A DNA stretch of 64,000 nt from NCBI RefSeq assembly GCF_032191775.1, contig NZ_CP132507.1:2443001-2507000 (forward strand). The letters run 5' to 3'. Position 1 is the stretch's first letter. Every line of letters begins with the position of its first letter. Of this stretch, positions 53,296 to 62,401 are shown piece after piece. Both the position numbers and the translations under genes were made by a program. The notes under the pieces were generated by a model that ran no database searches, was not told the DNA's origin, and was given only the letters and a program-made list of their open reading frames with translations. This DNA is from Rhodoferax mekongensis. GTDB taxonomy: Bacteria; Pseudomonadota; Gammaproteobacteria; Burkholderiales; Burkholderiaceae_C.

Positions 53296-54942
53296 ATGCA
53301 CCAAAAAATACTGATTCTTGATTTCGGTTCGCAAGTCACTCAGCTTATCGCACGCCGGGTTCGCGAAGCCCATGTCTTTTGTGAAGTGCATCCCTGCGAC
53401 GTCACAGGTGAGTGGGTTAAATCCTATGCTGCAGACGGAGATCTTAAGGGTGTGATCTTGTCCGGAAGTCATGCGAGCGTCTACGAAGAGGCTACAGACA
53501 AGGCTCCGCAAGCCGTTTTCGATTTGGGCGTACCTGTTCTGGGGATTTGCTACGGCATGCAAACCATGGCCCAACAATTGGGGGGCAAGGTTGAGGCCGG
53601 TCATACCCGTGAGTTTGGTTCGGCCCAAGTTCGTGCACATGGTCACACCAAGCTTCTGGAGGGGATTCAGGACAGCACCAATTCCGAAGGCCATGGCGTG
53701 CTGGATGTCTGGATGAGCCATGGTGACAAGGTTACAGAAATGCCGCCGGGCTTCACTCTGATGGCGTCCAATCCTTCTTGCCCTATTGCCGGCATGGCTG
53801 ATGAGGCGCGCGGATTTTATGCAGTTCAGTTTCACCCGGAAGTGACCCATACCCGCAAAGGGCAGGAATTACTGGAGCGCTTCGTACTCGAGATATGTGG
53901 CGCTCGTCCTGACTGGATTATGGGTGACTACATTGCTGAGGCCGTGGAAAAAATCCGGGAGCTGGTCGGCAACGAAGAAGTCATTTTGGGACTGAGTGGT
54001 GGGGTCGATTCTTCGGTGGCCGCCGCCCTGATTCACCGGGCCATCGGCGACCAATTGACTTGCGTGTTTGTTGACCATGGTCTGCTTCGATTGAACGAAG
54101 GCGACATGGTCATGGACATGTTTGTAGGAAAGCTGCATGCCAAAGTGATTCGTGTGGATGCGTCTGACCAGTTCTTGGGCCACCTTTCTGGTGTCAGTGA
54201 TCCGGAAGCCAAGCGAAAAATTATCGGCCGGGAGTTTGTCGAGGTTTTCAAAGCAGAAGCTGCACGACTCACGGCTGCTGGCGAAAGCAAAAATGGTGCG
54301 AAGTGGCTTGCGCAAGGCACCATTTATCCGGATGTCATTGAGTCCGGCGGGGCCAAGAGCAAAAAAGCAGTCACCATCAAGAGTCACCACAATGTTGGTG
54401 GCTTGCCGGAGCAGTTGGGCTTGAAGCTTCTCGAACCACTGCGTGAACTCTTTAAAGACGAGGTGCGTGAACTGGGTGTCGCCCTTGGCCTGCCTGCCGA
54501 TATGGTGTACCGGCATCCTTTCCCTGGGCCCGGACTGGGGGTTCGCATTCTGGGTGCTGTGAATAAGGAATACGCCGATCTGTTGCGTCGCGCAGATGCA
54601 ATTTTTATTGAAGAGCTTCGCAAAACTCCTTACGAGGGTGCGACATTGCCGGGGGTAAACCCCCGGAAGCCGCCAAAAACCTGGTACGACGCAGTGTCCC
54701 AGGCGTTCACCGTTTTTCTGCCGGTCAAGAGCGTTGGTGTGATGGGGGATGGTCGTACTTACGACTATGTTGTTGCTTTGCGAGCGGTTCAAACCAGTGA
54801 TTTCATGACCGCCGACTGGGCGGAACTTCCTTACAGCCTGTTGAAGACAGTGTCAGGACGAATCATCAACGAGGTTCGTGGCATCAATAGGGTGACTTAT
54901 GACGTGAGTAGCAAGCCTCCTGCCACTATTGAGTGGGAGTGA
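53296..54942 (+). CDS. guaA: GMP synthase (glutamine-hydrolysing)
   Basis: 548 residues. Class I glutamine amidotransferase domain (residues 1-200; [14 protein letters not shown] with the Cys, [11 protein letters not shown] with His-Glu), ATP pyrophosphatase domain ([16 protein letters not shown]), and C-terminal dimerisation domain ([29 protein letters not shown]). It has a 23-residue-class insert ([20 protein letters not shown]) in the pyrophosphatase domain. A strong terminator follows. Confidence 0.98.
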   Translation: MHQKILILDFGSQVTQLIARRVREAHVFCEVHPCDVTGEWVKSYAADGDLKGVILSGSHASVYEEATDKAPQAVFDLGVPVLGICYGMQTMAQQLGGKVEAGHTREFGSAQVRAHGHTKLLEGIQDSTNSEGHGVLDVWMSHGDKVTEMPPGFTLMASNPSCPIAGMADEARGFYAVQFHPEVTHTRKGQELLERFVLEICGARPDWIMGDYIAEAVEKIRELVGNEEVILGLSGGVDSSVAAALIHRAIGDQLTCVFVDHGLLRLNEGDMVMDMFVGKLHAKVIRVDASDQFLGHLSGVSDPEAKRKIIGREFVEVFKAEAARLTAAGESKNGAKWLAQGTIYPDVIESGGAKSKKAVTIKSHHNVGGLPEQLGLKLLEPLRELFKDEVRELGVALGLPADMVYRHPFPGPGLGVRILGAVNKEYADLLRRADAIFIEELRKTPYEGATLPGVNPRKPPKTWYDAVSQAFTVFLPVKSVGVMGDGRTYDYVVALRAVQTSDFMTADWAELPYSLLKTVSGRIINEVRGINRVTYDVSSKPPATIEWE

Positions 54943-54975
54943 TGTCTCTGTAGTTCAGACGTGTTAGGCAAGAAG

Positions 54976-55010
54976 CGGACATCTAGGGACTAGCCCTGAT
55001 GTCCGTTTTT
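54976..55010 (+). terminator. Rho-independent terminator after guaA
   Basis: CGGACATC (54976-54983) pairs with GATGTCCG (54998-55005), followed by TTTTT. It argues against the earliest in-frame start (54999) of the next gene. Confidence 0.9.
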
Positions 55011-55049
55011 CATTTGGCTTTCGTTCGCGGCTTGATGCACAATGTTTCC

Positions 55050-56837
55050 ATGAGTACTGGGAATCTGTTGGAACCACATCCAGACACTGATGCACTTCAG
55101 TTTTTGGATGATGACGCAACCATCGGCTTCGAAAAGGAGTTGACCTGGAGGCTTTTGATTGTTGATGATGAGCCAGATGTTCACAGGGCAACGACTTTTG
55201 CATTGTCGGGTGTTCTGATTCTTGGGCGTCAATTAGAGTTCTTGCATGCTTATTCTGCTACCGAGGCAGCGGACATCCTCCGCACAGAGGCTGACGTAGC
55301 CATCGTGCTTCTTGATGTGGTGATGGAGCGCGAAGACGCCGGACTTGCGTTGGTAAAAACCATACGCAAGGAACTGAAACTAACGGATTTACGCATTATT
55401 TTGCGTACAGGGCAGCCCGGATACGCGCCTGAAATCGAGACCATTCATGATTTCGATATTAACGACTACAAGACGAAGTCAGAGCTGACACGGACCAAAC
55501 TTTACGCCACCGTCACTGCGGCATTGCGTGCCTATGAGCAGATCCGCAAGCTTGACGAGATGGCATTCTACGACCGTCTTTCATGTCTGCCCAACCGTAA
55601 CAAGTTCATCGATATCAGTGATGAGAGATTGGCCAACCCGTCCCTTCACAACGAGATGATGGCCATTCTCGACATTGACGACTTTTCGGAAATCAATGAT
55701 GCACTTGGGCATCAGCAAGGTGACCGATTGCTTCAAGCGGTTGCAGACCGATTAAAGTTGGAACTTGGTCCTGATGCCGTATTGGCAAGGATTGGGAGTG
55801 ATACTTTCGGTTTAATGGGCCCATCTGAAGTGGTCGATCCGGTTCGCGTACTGGCATTGTTTCGGACACCTTTTCTCGTACAGGACGACGCCATGGTGGT
55901 CACCGCGACCATGGGGTTGACGTGTTTGTTTGCTGGCAGCGTTTGCGGTCGAGATGCATTAAAGGATGCCAATATCGCACTCAAGCGGGCTAAGAAAAGC
56001 AGGCGAGGCAGCTTTGTTTTCTTCTCAGCTGAAATGGGCTCTGACATAAGAGAGCGAGTCCGATTGCTACAGAGTCTGCGTAGTGCGGTCGAAAGTGAGC
56101 GACTGTTCATTGTCTACCAGCCACAAGTCGATCTCGTCTCAGGTGCGGTGACCGGAATGGAGGCCTTGATTCGCTGGCGTAATGAGGACGGCACATTTGT
56201 GCCACCTGACCGTTTTATTCCCCTTGCAGAGGCATCGGGGATGATTGTGGCGATAGGGGATTGGGTGCTCAGAATGGCATGCCATGAATTGGTCAGGTTG
56301 CAGGGAATGGGGCTCGGCGAAGTAAGGATGTCAGTGAATGTTTCGCAGATCCAGTTCCGTCACCCAGAGTTTCTTGAAAAGCTGAATTCGGCATTGCTCG
56401 ATACCCGGATCAGTCCCAGTTGCCTAGAGCTGGAAATTACAGAATCTGTGGCGATGGAAGACGCCGAGTTCATGCTGGAGACCTTGCATGGAGTACGTCA
56501 ACTCGGCATCTCTATTGCCATTGACGACTTTGGTACTGGATATTCTTCGCTCAGTCAGCTCCGTCAATTACCCATCGACCGTCTGAAAATTGACCGCGCT
56601 TTCGTGTCAGAGTTGGGTGGCGATGTTTTGGGCGGTCATATTGCTTCGATGGTGATTGAGTTAGGACGTAATCTTCAGCTAAAGGTCATTGCTGAAGGTA
56701 TTGAGACTCCTGAGCAGGCGGCGCGACTCAAAGATCTGGGGTGCCATGAGGGTCAAGGTTATTTTTATGCCAAGCCGATGACTTCATCCTTGTTAAAAGA
56801 ATGGCTACTAGCCCGCGGTGCTTTTGCTTCAATCTGA
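55050..56837 (+). CDS. Response regulator with degenerate GGDEF and intact EAL domain
   Basis: About 595 residues from the ATG at 55050 (55035 is an alternative). Receiver domain (RLLIVDDEPDVHRATTF; VLLDVVMERED phosphoacceptor; the usual beta-4/5 region, ILRTGQPG). The GGDEF-like domain keeps the family fold (FYDRLSCLPNRNKFI) but has GSDTF in place of GGDEF, so it cannot be an active cyclase. The EAL domain is complete: MEALIRW, NVSQIQF, ELEITES, IDDFGTGYSSL, KIDRAF and EGIET. It probably degrades c-di-GMP in response to phosphorylation. Its 3' end overlaps tadA by 20 bases. Confidence 0.93.
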   Translation: MSTGNLLEPHPDTDALQFLDDDATIGFEKELTWRLLIVDDEPDVHRATTFALSGVLILGRQLEFLHAYSATEAADILRTEADVAIVLLDVVMEREDAGLALVKTIRKELKLTDLRIILRTGQPGYAPEIETIHDFDINDYKTKSELTRTKLYATVTAALRAYEQIRKLDEMAFYDRLSCLPNRNKFIDISDERLANPSLHNEMMAILDIDDFSEINDALGHQQGDRLLQAVADRLKLELGPDAVLARIGSDTFGLMGPSEVVDPVRVLALFRTPFLVQDDAMVVTATMGLTCLFAGSVCGRDALKDANIALKRAKKSRRGSFVFFSAEMGSDIRERVRLLQSLRSAVESERLFIVYQPQVDLVSGAVTGMEALIRWRNEDGTFVPPDRFIPLAEASGMIVAIGDWVLRMACHELVRLQGMGLGEVRMSVNVSQIQFRHPEFLEKLNSALLDTRISPSCLELEITESVAMEDAEFMLETLHGVRQLGISIAIDDFGTGYSSLSQLRQLPIDRLKIDRAFVSELGGDVLGGHIASMVIELGRNLQLKVIAEGIETPEQAARLKDLGCHEGQGYFYAKPMTSSLLKEWLLARGAFASI

Positions 56838-58044
56838 CGAATATTTCATGTCGCTGGCCCTAGAGCAAGCGATCGAGGCAGAGTCGGCTGGTGAGGTACC
56901 AGTCGGTGCAGTCGTCGTAAAAGGTGGTCAAGTTATCGCGAGAGGGCGTAACAGGACCATTGAATGGAATGATCCAAGCGCCCATGCAGAAGTAGTAGCG
57001 CTCAAAGAAGCGGCTAGAGTCTGTGGCACTCACCGACTATCCGGACTTCAGCTATTCGTGACGCTTGAGCCGTGTGCTATGTGCAGTGGTGCGATTTTCC
57101 ACGGCCGGATAGCGCGTGTTGTGTTTGGCGCTGCCGATCCCAAAACAGGCTGCGCTGGGTCTGTATTGAATTTGTTTGCGGTGGACACGCTCAATCATCA
57201 CGCCGAGGTCTCAGGTGGCGTGCTTTCACAGGAGTGCTCTGACATCCTAGTGCGTTTTTTTGAACGTAGCCGTGCGAGAAAAATCGTATCCTCAATTCCA
57301 TTGAGAGAGGATTCGCTCCGTACGTCAGAGTCCCGTTTCAAAGGTTTATTGTCTAGCAGCATGCCCAGCCATTTCCATTTAGGGCGTGAAGGTTTCAGGT
57401 TGCACTATCGAGATGTCCACCCTGCAATCTCAGGTAAAACCGTACTTTGTCTTCATGAGTTCCCGTATTGGTCTGAGCAATTTGTCTCACTGGTTTCGAA
57501 GTTTGAGTCTTCGGGATGGCGCACCATTTGCCCGGATCTGATTGGGTGCGGACTTAGTGACAAGCCCAAGAAGGCTGCATGGCATAGCGATGAGGCGCAT
57601 GCTGGGGTACTCCGCGATTTGCTTTCCCACTTGAACATGATCCCCCAAACCATCATTGCGTTAGGTGCAAGCGCAAACATAGCTTCAGCATTGGTTCAAG
57701 CAACTAATTGGGTCGCAACAAAACTCGTGCATTTGGATCGCTGCGATAGCGAGGTTTCCTATCGTGACGCCGGTAAAGCCCATTCTGTGAAAACAATGAT
57801 CGGACCCTGGCGGGCGGGCGAACAGCATTTTCTGGCAGACTTAAGCCCCACTCAGTATCGAGTTGCAACGGCCCCGTTTCCGGACGCCGGGCATACTGCA
57901 ATCTTTAAGGGTAGGTTGCATAGTTCGTTCGCTCACAAATATATCGACGGGTCTATTTGTTTACACCGTCCAGTCAGTTCCAACCGTTTCGAGTTGGGCG
58001 AGGAAGTCGAAGAGGCGCTTTTTCGTATGGTCGAACAGGGATAA
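56818..58044 (+). CDS. tadA: tRNA adenosine(34) deaminase fused to an alpha/beta-hydrolase domain
   Basis: 408 residues from a GTG start that overlaps the previous gene. Residues 1-155 are a normal TadA: DEYFMSLALEQAIEA, VPVGAVVV, HAEVVAL (zinc His and catalytic Glu) and LEPCAMCSG (zinc Cys pair), which makes inosine at tRNA-Arg(ACG) position 34. From about residue 190 an alpha/beta-hydrolase follows (FRLHYRDVHPAISGKTVLCLHEFPYW; DLIGCGLSDKP, like haloalkane dehalogenases). Its nucleophile elbow is ALGASAN and a late His is in PDAGHTA. The reading frame is continuous. The second part may be degenerate, since the usual elbow G-x-S-x-G is only partly kept. Confidence 0.88.
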   Translation: MLLLQSDEYFMSLALEQAIEAESAGEVPVGAVVVKGGQVIARGRNRTIEWNDPSAHAEVVALKEAARVCGTHRLSGLQLFVTLEPCAMCSGAIFHGRIARVVFGAADPKTGCAGSVLNLFAVDTLNHHAEVSGGVLSQECSDILVRFFERSRARKIVSSIPLREDSLRTSESRFKGLLSSSMPSHFHLGREGFRLHYRDVHPAISGKTVLCLHEFPYWSEQFVSLVSKFESSGWRTICPDLIGCGLSDKPKKAAWHSDEAHAGVLRDLLSHLNMIPQTIIALGASANIASALVQATNWVATKLVHLDRCDSEVSYRDAGKAHSVKTMIGPWRAGEQHFLADLSPTQYRVATAPFPDAGHTAIFKGRLHSSFAHKYIDGSICLHRPVSSNRFELGEEVEEALFRMVEQG

Positions 58045-58051
58045 TGGGCGA

Positions 58052-58981
58052 GTGAATAAATCTGTATATATCTATTCTCCATCGGGCGCAGTTAGGGACA
58101 AAGCTGCATTCAGGCGAGGCGTCCGGCGACTCCAAGCCCTGGGTTATGAAGTCGAAGTAGATTCGGACGCTTTATCGAGTCATATGCGATTCGCTGGCGA
58201 TGATGAATCACGCTTGAGGGCTATTTCGCGGGCGTGTGAAAGTCGGGCAGACATTGCCCTGATTAGCAGGGGAGGGTATGGAATCACCCGGATACTTGGG
58301 CAGATTAACTATGCGGATGTAGCAAAGGCGATCGATCTCGGCACATCTTTTGTAGGCATCAGTGATTTCACAGCATTCCAAGCAGCCGTTTTTGCAAAGA
58401 CAGGACGTATCACTTGGGCCGGCCCAGCACTTTGTGAGGGCTTTGGAGTGCCTGTTACACAGGACTCACAGCCGGACGACATCATGGAAGACTGCTTCCA
58501 CGACTTGATGTTGGGGCAGGGGGAGGGCGCAGGTTGGCGTCAGGATAAATCCGGATTTATTCCGCCTGAAGATGTCCAGCTTGCAAGTGATTCAGTCGTT
58601 TGGGGCGGGAACCTTTGCGTGCTTTCCACCTTGATTGGTACAGAATTCTTACCAAGCATTAACGGAGGAATTTTGTTCCTCGAAGATATCGCCGAGCATC
58701 CGTATCGCATAGAACGCATGTTGACGCAACTTTTGTACTCGGGTGTTTTGAGTCGTCAAAAAGCTATCCTATTTGGACAATTCACTGGATATCAGTTGGG
58801 GTCCCACGACAAGGGTTTTAAGTTTTCTACGGTGATCGAGTGGCTTAGAACTCGAGTCAACGTTCCAATACTGACTAACTTGCCGTATGGACATGTTCAA
58901 ACGAAAGTGTTAATTCCATTTGGGAAGAAATCCGATCTTGCTGTGTCGGGCAGAGATGCAATGCTTTTTTGGGGACACTAG
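58052..58981 (+). CDS. LD-carboxypeptidase (LdcA/MccF family)
   Basis: 309 residues from a GTG at 58052, the only start that suits the family N-terminus (KSVYIYSPSGAVRDKAAFRRG). Ser protease of family S66: ALISRGGYGITRIL, FVGISDFTAF with the nucleophile Ser, GGNLCVLSTLIGTEF, LFLEDIAEHPYRIERML with the Glu, and the late His in LPYGHVQTKVLIP. It trims murein tetrapeptides in recycling; MccF relatives give microcin C immunity. It lies 7 bases after tadA, so is likely co-transcribed. The yej importer, at 31.8-37.4 kb, could also supply peptide antibiotics (speculative). Confidence 0.92.
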   Translation: MNKSVYIYSPSGAVRDKAAFRRGVRRLQALGYEVEVDSDALSSHMRFAGDDESRLRAISRACESRADIALISRGGYGITRILGQINYADVAKAIDLGTSFVGISDFTAFQAAVFAKTGRITWAGPALCEGFGVPVTQDSQPDDIMEDCFHDLMLGQGEGAGWRQDKSGFIPPEDVQLASDSVVWGGNLCVLSTLIGTEFLPSINGGILFLEDIAEHPYRIERMLTQLLYSGVLSRQKAILFGQFTGYQLGSHDKGFKFSTVIEWLRTRVNVPILTNLPYGHVQTKVLIPFGKKSDLAVSGRDAMLFWGH

Positions 58982-58987
58982 ATTTGG

Positions 58988-59332
58988 TTAGCGTTTTAGC
59001 ATCCCAGACTTGGCGGTCAACGTACTCGGTACCAGACCTACAAAAAGTTCACTGATAGCAGCTAATTTTTCCCGAGCCAATGCCTCGCCGTCGAAACTCG
59101 CAATGGCTGCGAGTACATCTCCTCGCAAGTACCAGAGGTCTTGGACATCGTCCGCGTAAGTCACCCTGAGCTGGATGACTGGAAATTGGGTAGAGGCTGC
59201 GCTGCCCATGGCGCGCAACATTGCTTCGCGTATTTCTTGGATTGAACTTGAAGAGGCTTCGCCTCTTTCATTAGAGTTGCCCCTGAACAGGGTTTGTATT
59301 CCATTGATGAAACTAGATGATGTCCAACGCAT
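58988..59332 (-). CDS. Small conserved-looking protein, unknown function
   Basis: 114 residues from the ATG at 59332, which has CAGGAA close before it; the longer frame extends into non-coding-like sequence. Residues 30-110 look folded: EIREAMLRAMG, FPVIQLRVTYADDVQDLWYLRGDVLAAI and ALAREKLAAISELFVGLVP. The W/Y-L-RGD region is the most distinctive part. No signal peptide or membrane segment. Convergent with the LD-carboxypeptidase gene (6 bases apart). Not recognised. Confidence 0.65.
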   Translation of the reverse strand: MRWTSSSFINGIQTLFRGNSNERGEASSSSIQEIREAMLRAMGSAASTQFPVIQLRVTYADDVQDLWYLRGDVLAAIASFDGEALAREKLAAISELFVGLVPSTLTAKSGMLKR

Positions 59333-59560
59333 ATTTCCTGCTTTTTGGTTTTGCCAGACGATAGAGAAAGTCGCTTTCGTGCGCAATAGGGTTACGCCTG
59401 AGCCTGTCATCACTTTGCAACATCCATGTCGCCTTAGCGTCAGTTTTTTGAGGATAGCCAAAGGTCATGAACATTACATGACAGCAAACACTTAAGCATC
59501 ATTCAGGCCATGTCTATGCAATAAACTCCGACCTGATAGTCAAAGTTTCGGAAAGAGTTG

Positions 59561-60475
59561 ATGGGCGTTCAATCCACTGTTGTATTTACGGATCTCCATG
59601 GGAGCACCGCTGTTTTTGGTGCGCTTGGAAACGTCCGTGCTACCGAAACCATCACTGCTATCACCTCGTGGATTGCGAATTTGTCGCAATCTTTCGGGGG
59701 GCGGTTGGTCAAGACTTTGGGTGATGGTGTGATGGTGGTGTTTGCCGATAACGCGAAAGCTATAGATTTTGTTGTTGAAGCGCAGAGGGCGCACTCCAAA
59801 GGACAGCATCGCCAGAGTAGCGATGTTCGGTTACCGATCAGAATCGGTGTTTCCAGGGGTGAGATCGAGGAACTGGCAGGTGATTGCTACGGTGATGCAG
59901 TCAATGTGGCTGCAAGACTTTGTGATCTTTGTGGCCCCAATCAGATTTGGGCGAGTGATTCTGTAGTTGATTCAGTTTCGCTCGGGCGTGGTGTGTCTAC
60001 CCGTTCTCTCGGGCCCATTCATATACGTGGACGGGTTGAGGCTTGCGGTGTGTACCAGATTGAGTGGCGTGAGGAAGAGCCCTCAGACTTTTTGACTATG
60101 CAGGCTCAATTGGTGACTGATTTCGGGAATGACCGTGATGTGTTGGGCAAGGAGGTTTGCCTGCGTTGGGGCGAAACCGTGGCCTCGTTTAGATCGTATG
60201 AGTTGCCTGCGCAGATCGGTCGTGTCAAGTCTGCGGAGTTTGTCGTTTCAGATCCCCGTGTATCCCGTAACCATGCCAAATTGGTTTGGCGAAATGGCGG
60301 GGTTATTTTGGTCGACTTAAGTACCTATGGGACATGGGTTCGTTTTTCGGATGATGCTCCCGGTGATATTTTGCTTAGACGCGAGGAGTGCGTGTTGCAT
60401 GGAAGCGGTCAATTAGCGCTTGGAGCATCATTTTCCGATTCAACGGTCCCGACTGTTCATTTCGAAATCCGGTAG
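59561..60475 (+). CDS. Class III nucleotide cyclase with C-terminal FHA domain
   Basis: 304 residues from the ATG at 59561 with GGAAAG upstream. Residues 3-180 are a class III adenylate/guanylate cyclase domain: VVFTDLHGSTAVFG with the first metal Asp, LVKTLGDGVMVVF with the second, and GDCYGDAVNVAARLCDL with the transition-state Asn/Arg. Residues 205-300 are a forkhead-associated domain (IGRVKSAEFVVSDPRVSRNHAKLVW), with RVSRNHAKL binding phosphothreonine. It likely makes cAMP or cGMP in response to a phosphorylated partner (inference). The usual regulatory N-terminus is missing. Confidence 0.92.
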   Translation: MGVQSTVVFTDLHGSTAVFGALGNVRATETITAITSWIANLSQSFGGRLVKTLGDGVMVVFADNAKAIDFVVEAQRAHSKGQHRQSSDVRLPIRIGVSRGEIEELAGDCYGDAVNVAARLCDLCGPNQIWASDSVVDSVSLGRGVSTRSLGPIHIRGRVEACGVYQIEWREEEPSDFLTMQAQLVTDFGNDRDVLGKEVCLRWGETVASFRSYELPAQIGRVKSAEFVVSDPRVSRNHAKLVWRNGGVILVDLSTYGTWVRFSDDAPGDILLRREECVLHGSGQLALGASFSDSTVPTVHFEIR

Positions 60476-60520
60476 TTGTTTTGTGATTTAACTTAACATA
60501 ATATACATCGTATATAGCAG

Positions 60521-61180
60521 CTACCAAGCACCTTTGGGTCGTCTTGCCCGTATGAAGGCCGCAATGATGGCTGCAGATTCTTCTTTCTTTACTTGCTGGG
60601 CAAACTCTAAAGCGCCTAGACCCTTGTCATTCTTCAAGCCAGGGTCTGCACCAGCTTCCAGCAAAAGCTTTACCGCGGAACTATTCCCATACATTGCGGC
60701 CATCATTAACGGCGTTGTCCCGTTGGGAGAAGTCGCATCCACATAGGCAAATTGATCCAACAAATACTGCATAACAGCAAGATGTGCATTCGTCGCTGCA
60801 TAGTGCAATGGAGTCCATCCGGGCTTATTCACATCAGCGTCCAGTGCGACCAATGCCTCACAGAGTGCCAGATCACCGGCAAAGGCTGCAAGCATCAAGG
60901 CGCTTTCATCCTGGGGGCTGCGAGCTTCCACCTTGAGTTCCGGATGGGCCAAGAGAAGCTTCACAATCTTCGGCGCTGGTGCCTTGATAGAAACCAACAG
61001 TGCCGGCAAGCCACGGGGATTGACTGTGTTGGGATCAAAGCCACGCTGCAGCAACGATTCAACGACGACCGCGTTGTCCTTGTCTATGGCGAGAAAAAAA
61101 TCTTCATAGGATCCAGCTCTACAGACAGAAAATCCAATGAAAACATAGGCATAGACCAGAAACTTAATGTAATTTCTCAT
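60521..61180 (-). CDS. Ankyrin-repeat protein with signal peptide
   Basis: 219 residues. The N-terminus is a signal peptide (MRNYIKFLVYAYVFIGFSVCRAG). The rest holds about five ankyrin repeats (NAVVVESLLQRGFDPNTVNP; ESALMLAAFAGDLALCEALVAL; WTPLHYAATNAHLAVMQYLL; GTTPLMMAAMYGNSSAVKLL). It is exported and binds proteins, perhaps in the periplasm. Its start overlaps the tatD stop by 4 bases, so it belongs to the tmk-holB-pilZ-tatD operon. Its GC content looks lower than that of most neighbours. Confidence 0.9.
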   Translation of the reverse strand: MRNYIKFLVYAYVFIGFSVCRAGSYEDFFLAIDKDNAVVVESLLQRGFDPNTVNPRGLPALLVSIKAPAPKIVKLLLAHPELKVEARSPQDESALMLAAFAGDLALCEALVALDADVNKPGWTPLHYAATNAHLAVMQYLLDQFAYVDATSPNGTTPLMMAAMYGNSSAVKLLLEAGADPGLKNDKGLGALEFAQQVKKEESAAIIAAFIRARRPKGAW

Positions 61181-61968
61181 GTCTTTACCTTGAATAATTC
61201 TTCAAAGTTCCTGCTGGTAACGGACGCAATATCTTCAATGGAACAGTCCCTGATCCTGGCAAGTTCTTGTGCGACGAAGGGCAAGTAGGAAGGATTGTTG
61301 GTCTTTCCGCGGTGGGGCACTGGAGCCAAATAAGGACTATCCGTCTCGATCAACAGGCGATCGAGGGGAACCATGGCAACAACATCCCGGATGCTTTGCG
61401 CTGACTTGAAGGTGACAATTCCAGAGAAAGAAATGTAGAAGCCTAGGTCCAACGCACGGCGGGCGACCAATGTATCTTCGGTAAAACAATGGAACACGCC
61501 ACCGGCGCTCCGGCTATCTCCGCACTCCCCCTCCTCCTTGAGCAACCTAAGGGTGTCCTCCGATGCATTTCGCGTGTGGATAACCAGCGGTTTACCCAAT
61601 TGGCGCGCTGCTCTGATGTGGAGTCTGAAGCGCTCACGCTGCCATTCCATATCAGCAATGCTTCTGTCGCCGAGACGGTAGTAGTCCAGACCCGTTTCTC
61701 CAATCGCAATTACCTTGGGAAGTGAGCCGAGAAACAACAGCGTTTCTAGGTCCGGTTCCCTGACCCCTTCGTTGTCAGGATGTACGCCTGCGCTAGCCCA
61801 GATGTGCGGAACGGAAAGTGCAAATGAATGAACAGCTTCAAACTCTTCCAGAGTCGTGCAAATACACAAAGCGCGGTCCACTTTGGCGGCCCGCATGGCT
61901 TCGGAAATACTGGGCCAACTGAGTGCCAGCTCTGGAAAAGTAAGGTGGCAATGGGAGTCTGTAAACAT
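61177..61968 (-). CDS. tatD: TatD-family metal-dependent hydrolase
   Basis: 263 residues from the ATG at 61968. TIM-barrel amidohydrolase fold: MFTDSHCHLTFPEL (HxH metal site), IGETGLDYYR with the Glu, IHTRNASEDTLRLL, and TDSPYLAPVPHRGKTNNP with the catalytic Asp and His. Family members are 3'-5' DNA/RNA exonucleases. It lies 70 bases after pilZ, as in many beta- and gammaproteobacteria, and is coupled to the ankyrin gene. Confidence 0.94.
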   Translation of the reverse strand: MFTDSHCHLTFPELALSWPSISEAMRAAKVDRALCICTTLEEFEAVHSFALSVPHIWASAGVHPDNEGVREPDLETLLFLGSLPKVIAIGETGLDYYRLGDRSIADMEWQRERFRLHIRAARQLGKPLVIHTRNASEDTLRLLKEEGECGDSRSAGGVFHCFTEDTLVARRALDLGFYISFSGIVTFKSAQSIRDVVAMVPLDRLLIETDSPYLAPVPHRGKTNNPSYLPFVAQELARIRDCSIEDIASVTSRNFEELFKVKT

Positions 61969-62038
61969 GCGGTACCCGATGTGATATCGGGTGCATGCAT
62001 AGGAACGGAGTCGCAGGCAGTCCCGATGAAGTGAATCT

Positions 62039-62401
62039 TTAGACTGTTTGGGTGGGACGATCAGATGCCATATGGGCACCCAAAATCTCTTCGATCTTGA
62101 GCTTGAGTGCTCTCGACTTCTCGTCCTTGGGAAAAAGAATGCCCACGCCCTGGGTTCTTCCCCCGGCAGCTTTTGCCGGAGTGATCCATGCTACTTTCCC
62201 TGCAACAGGGTAGCGCTGCATATCTTCAGGCAAGGACAAAAGCACGTAGACATCGTCACCTAAGTTGTAGTCACGGGTAGTAGGTATGAAAACCCCACCC
62301 TCGGTAAACATGGGGATGTACGCAGCGTAGAGTGCAGCCTTTTCCTTGATGGAGAGCTGGATAACGCTGGGCCGGGCGCTGGGGGTAGAGGTGCTGCTCA
62401 T
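62039..62401 (-). CDS. pilZ: PilZ-domain protein (type IV pilus assembly type)
   Basis: 120 residues from the ATG at 62401 (coupled to holB by ATGA). The YPVAGKVAWITPA segment and the N-terminal VIQLSIKEKAALYAAYIPMFTEGGVFIPT mark the PilZ family of type IV pilus proteins. The sequence lacks the RxxxR and DxSxxG motifs of c-di-GMP-binding PilZ proteins, as does PilZ of Pseudomonas and Xanthomonas. Its likely role is in pilus biogenesis through PilB/FimX. Confidence 0.9.
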   Translation of the reverse strand: MSSTSTPSARPSVIQLSIKEKAALYAAYIPMFTEGGVFIPTTRDYNLGDDVYVLLSLPEDMQRYPVAGKVAWITPAKAAGGRTQGVGILFPKDEKSRALKLKIEEILGAHMASDRPTQTV

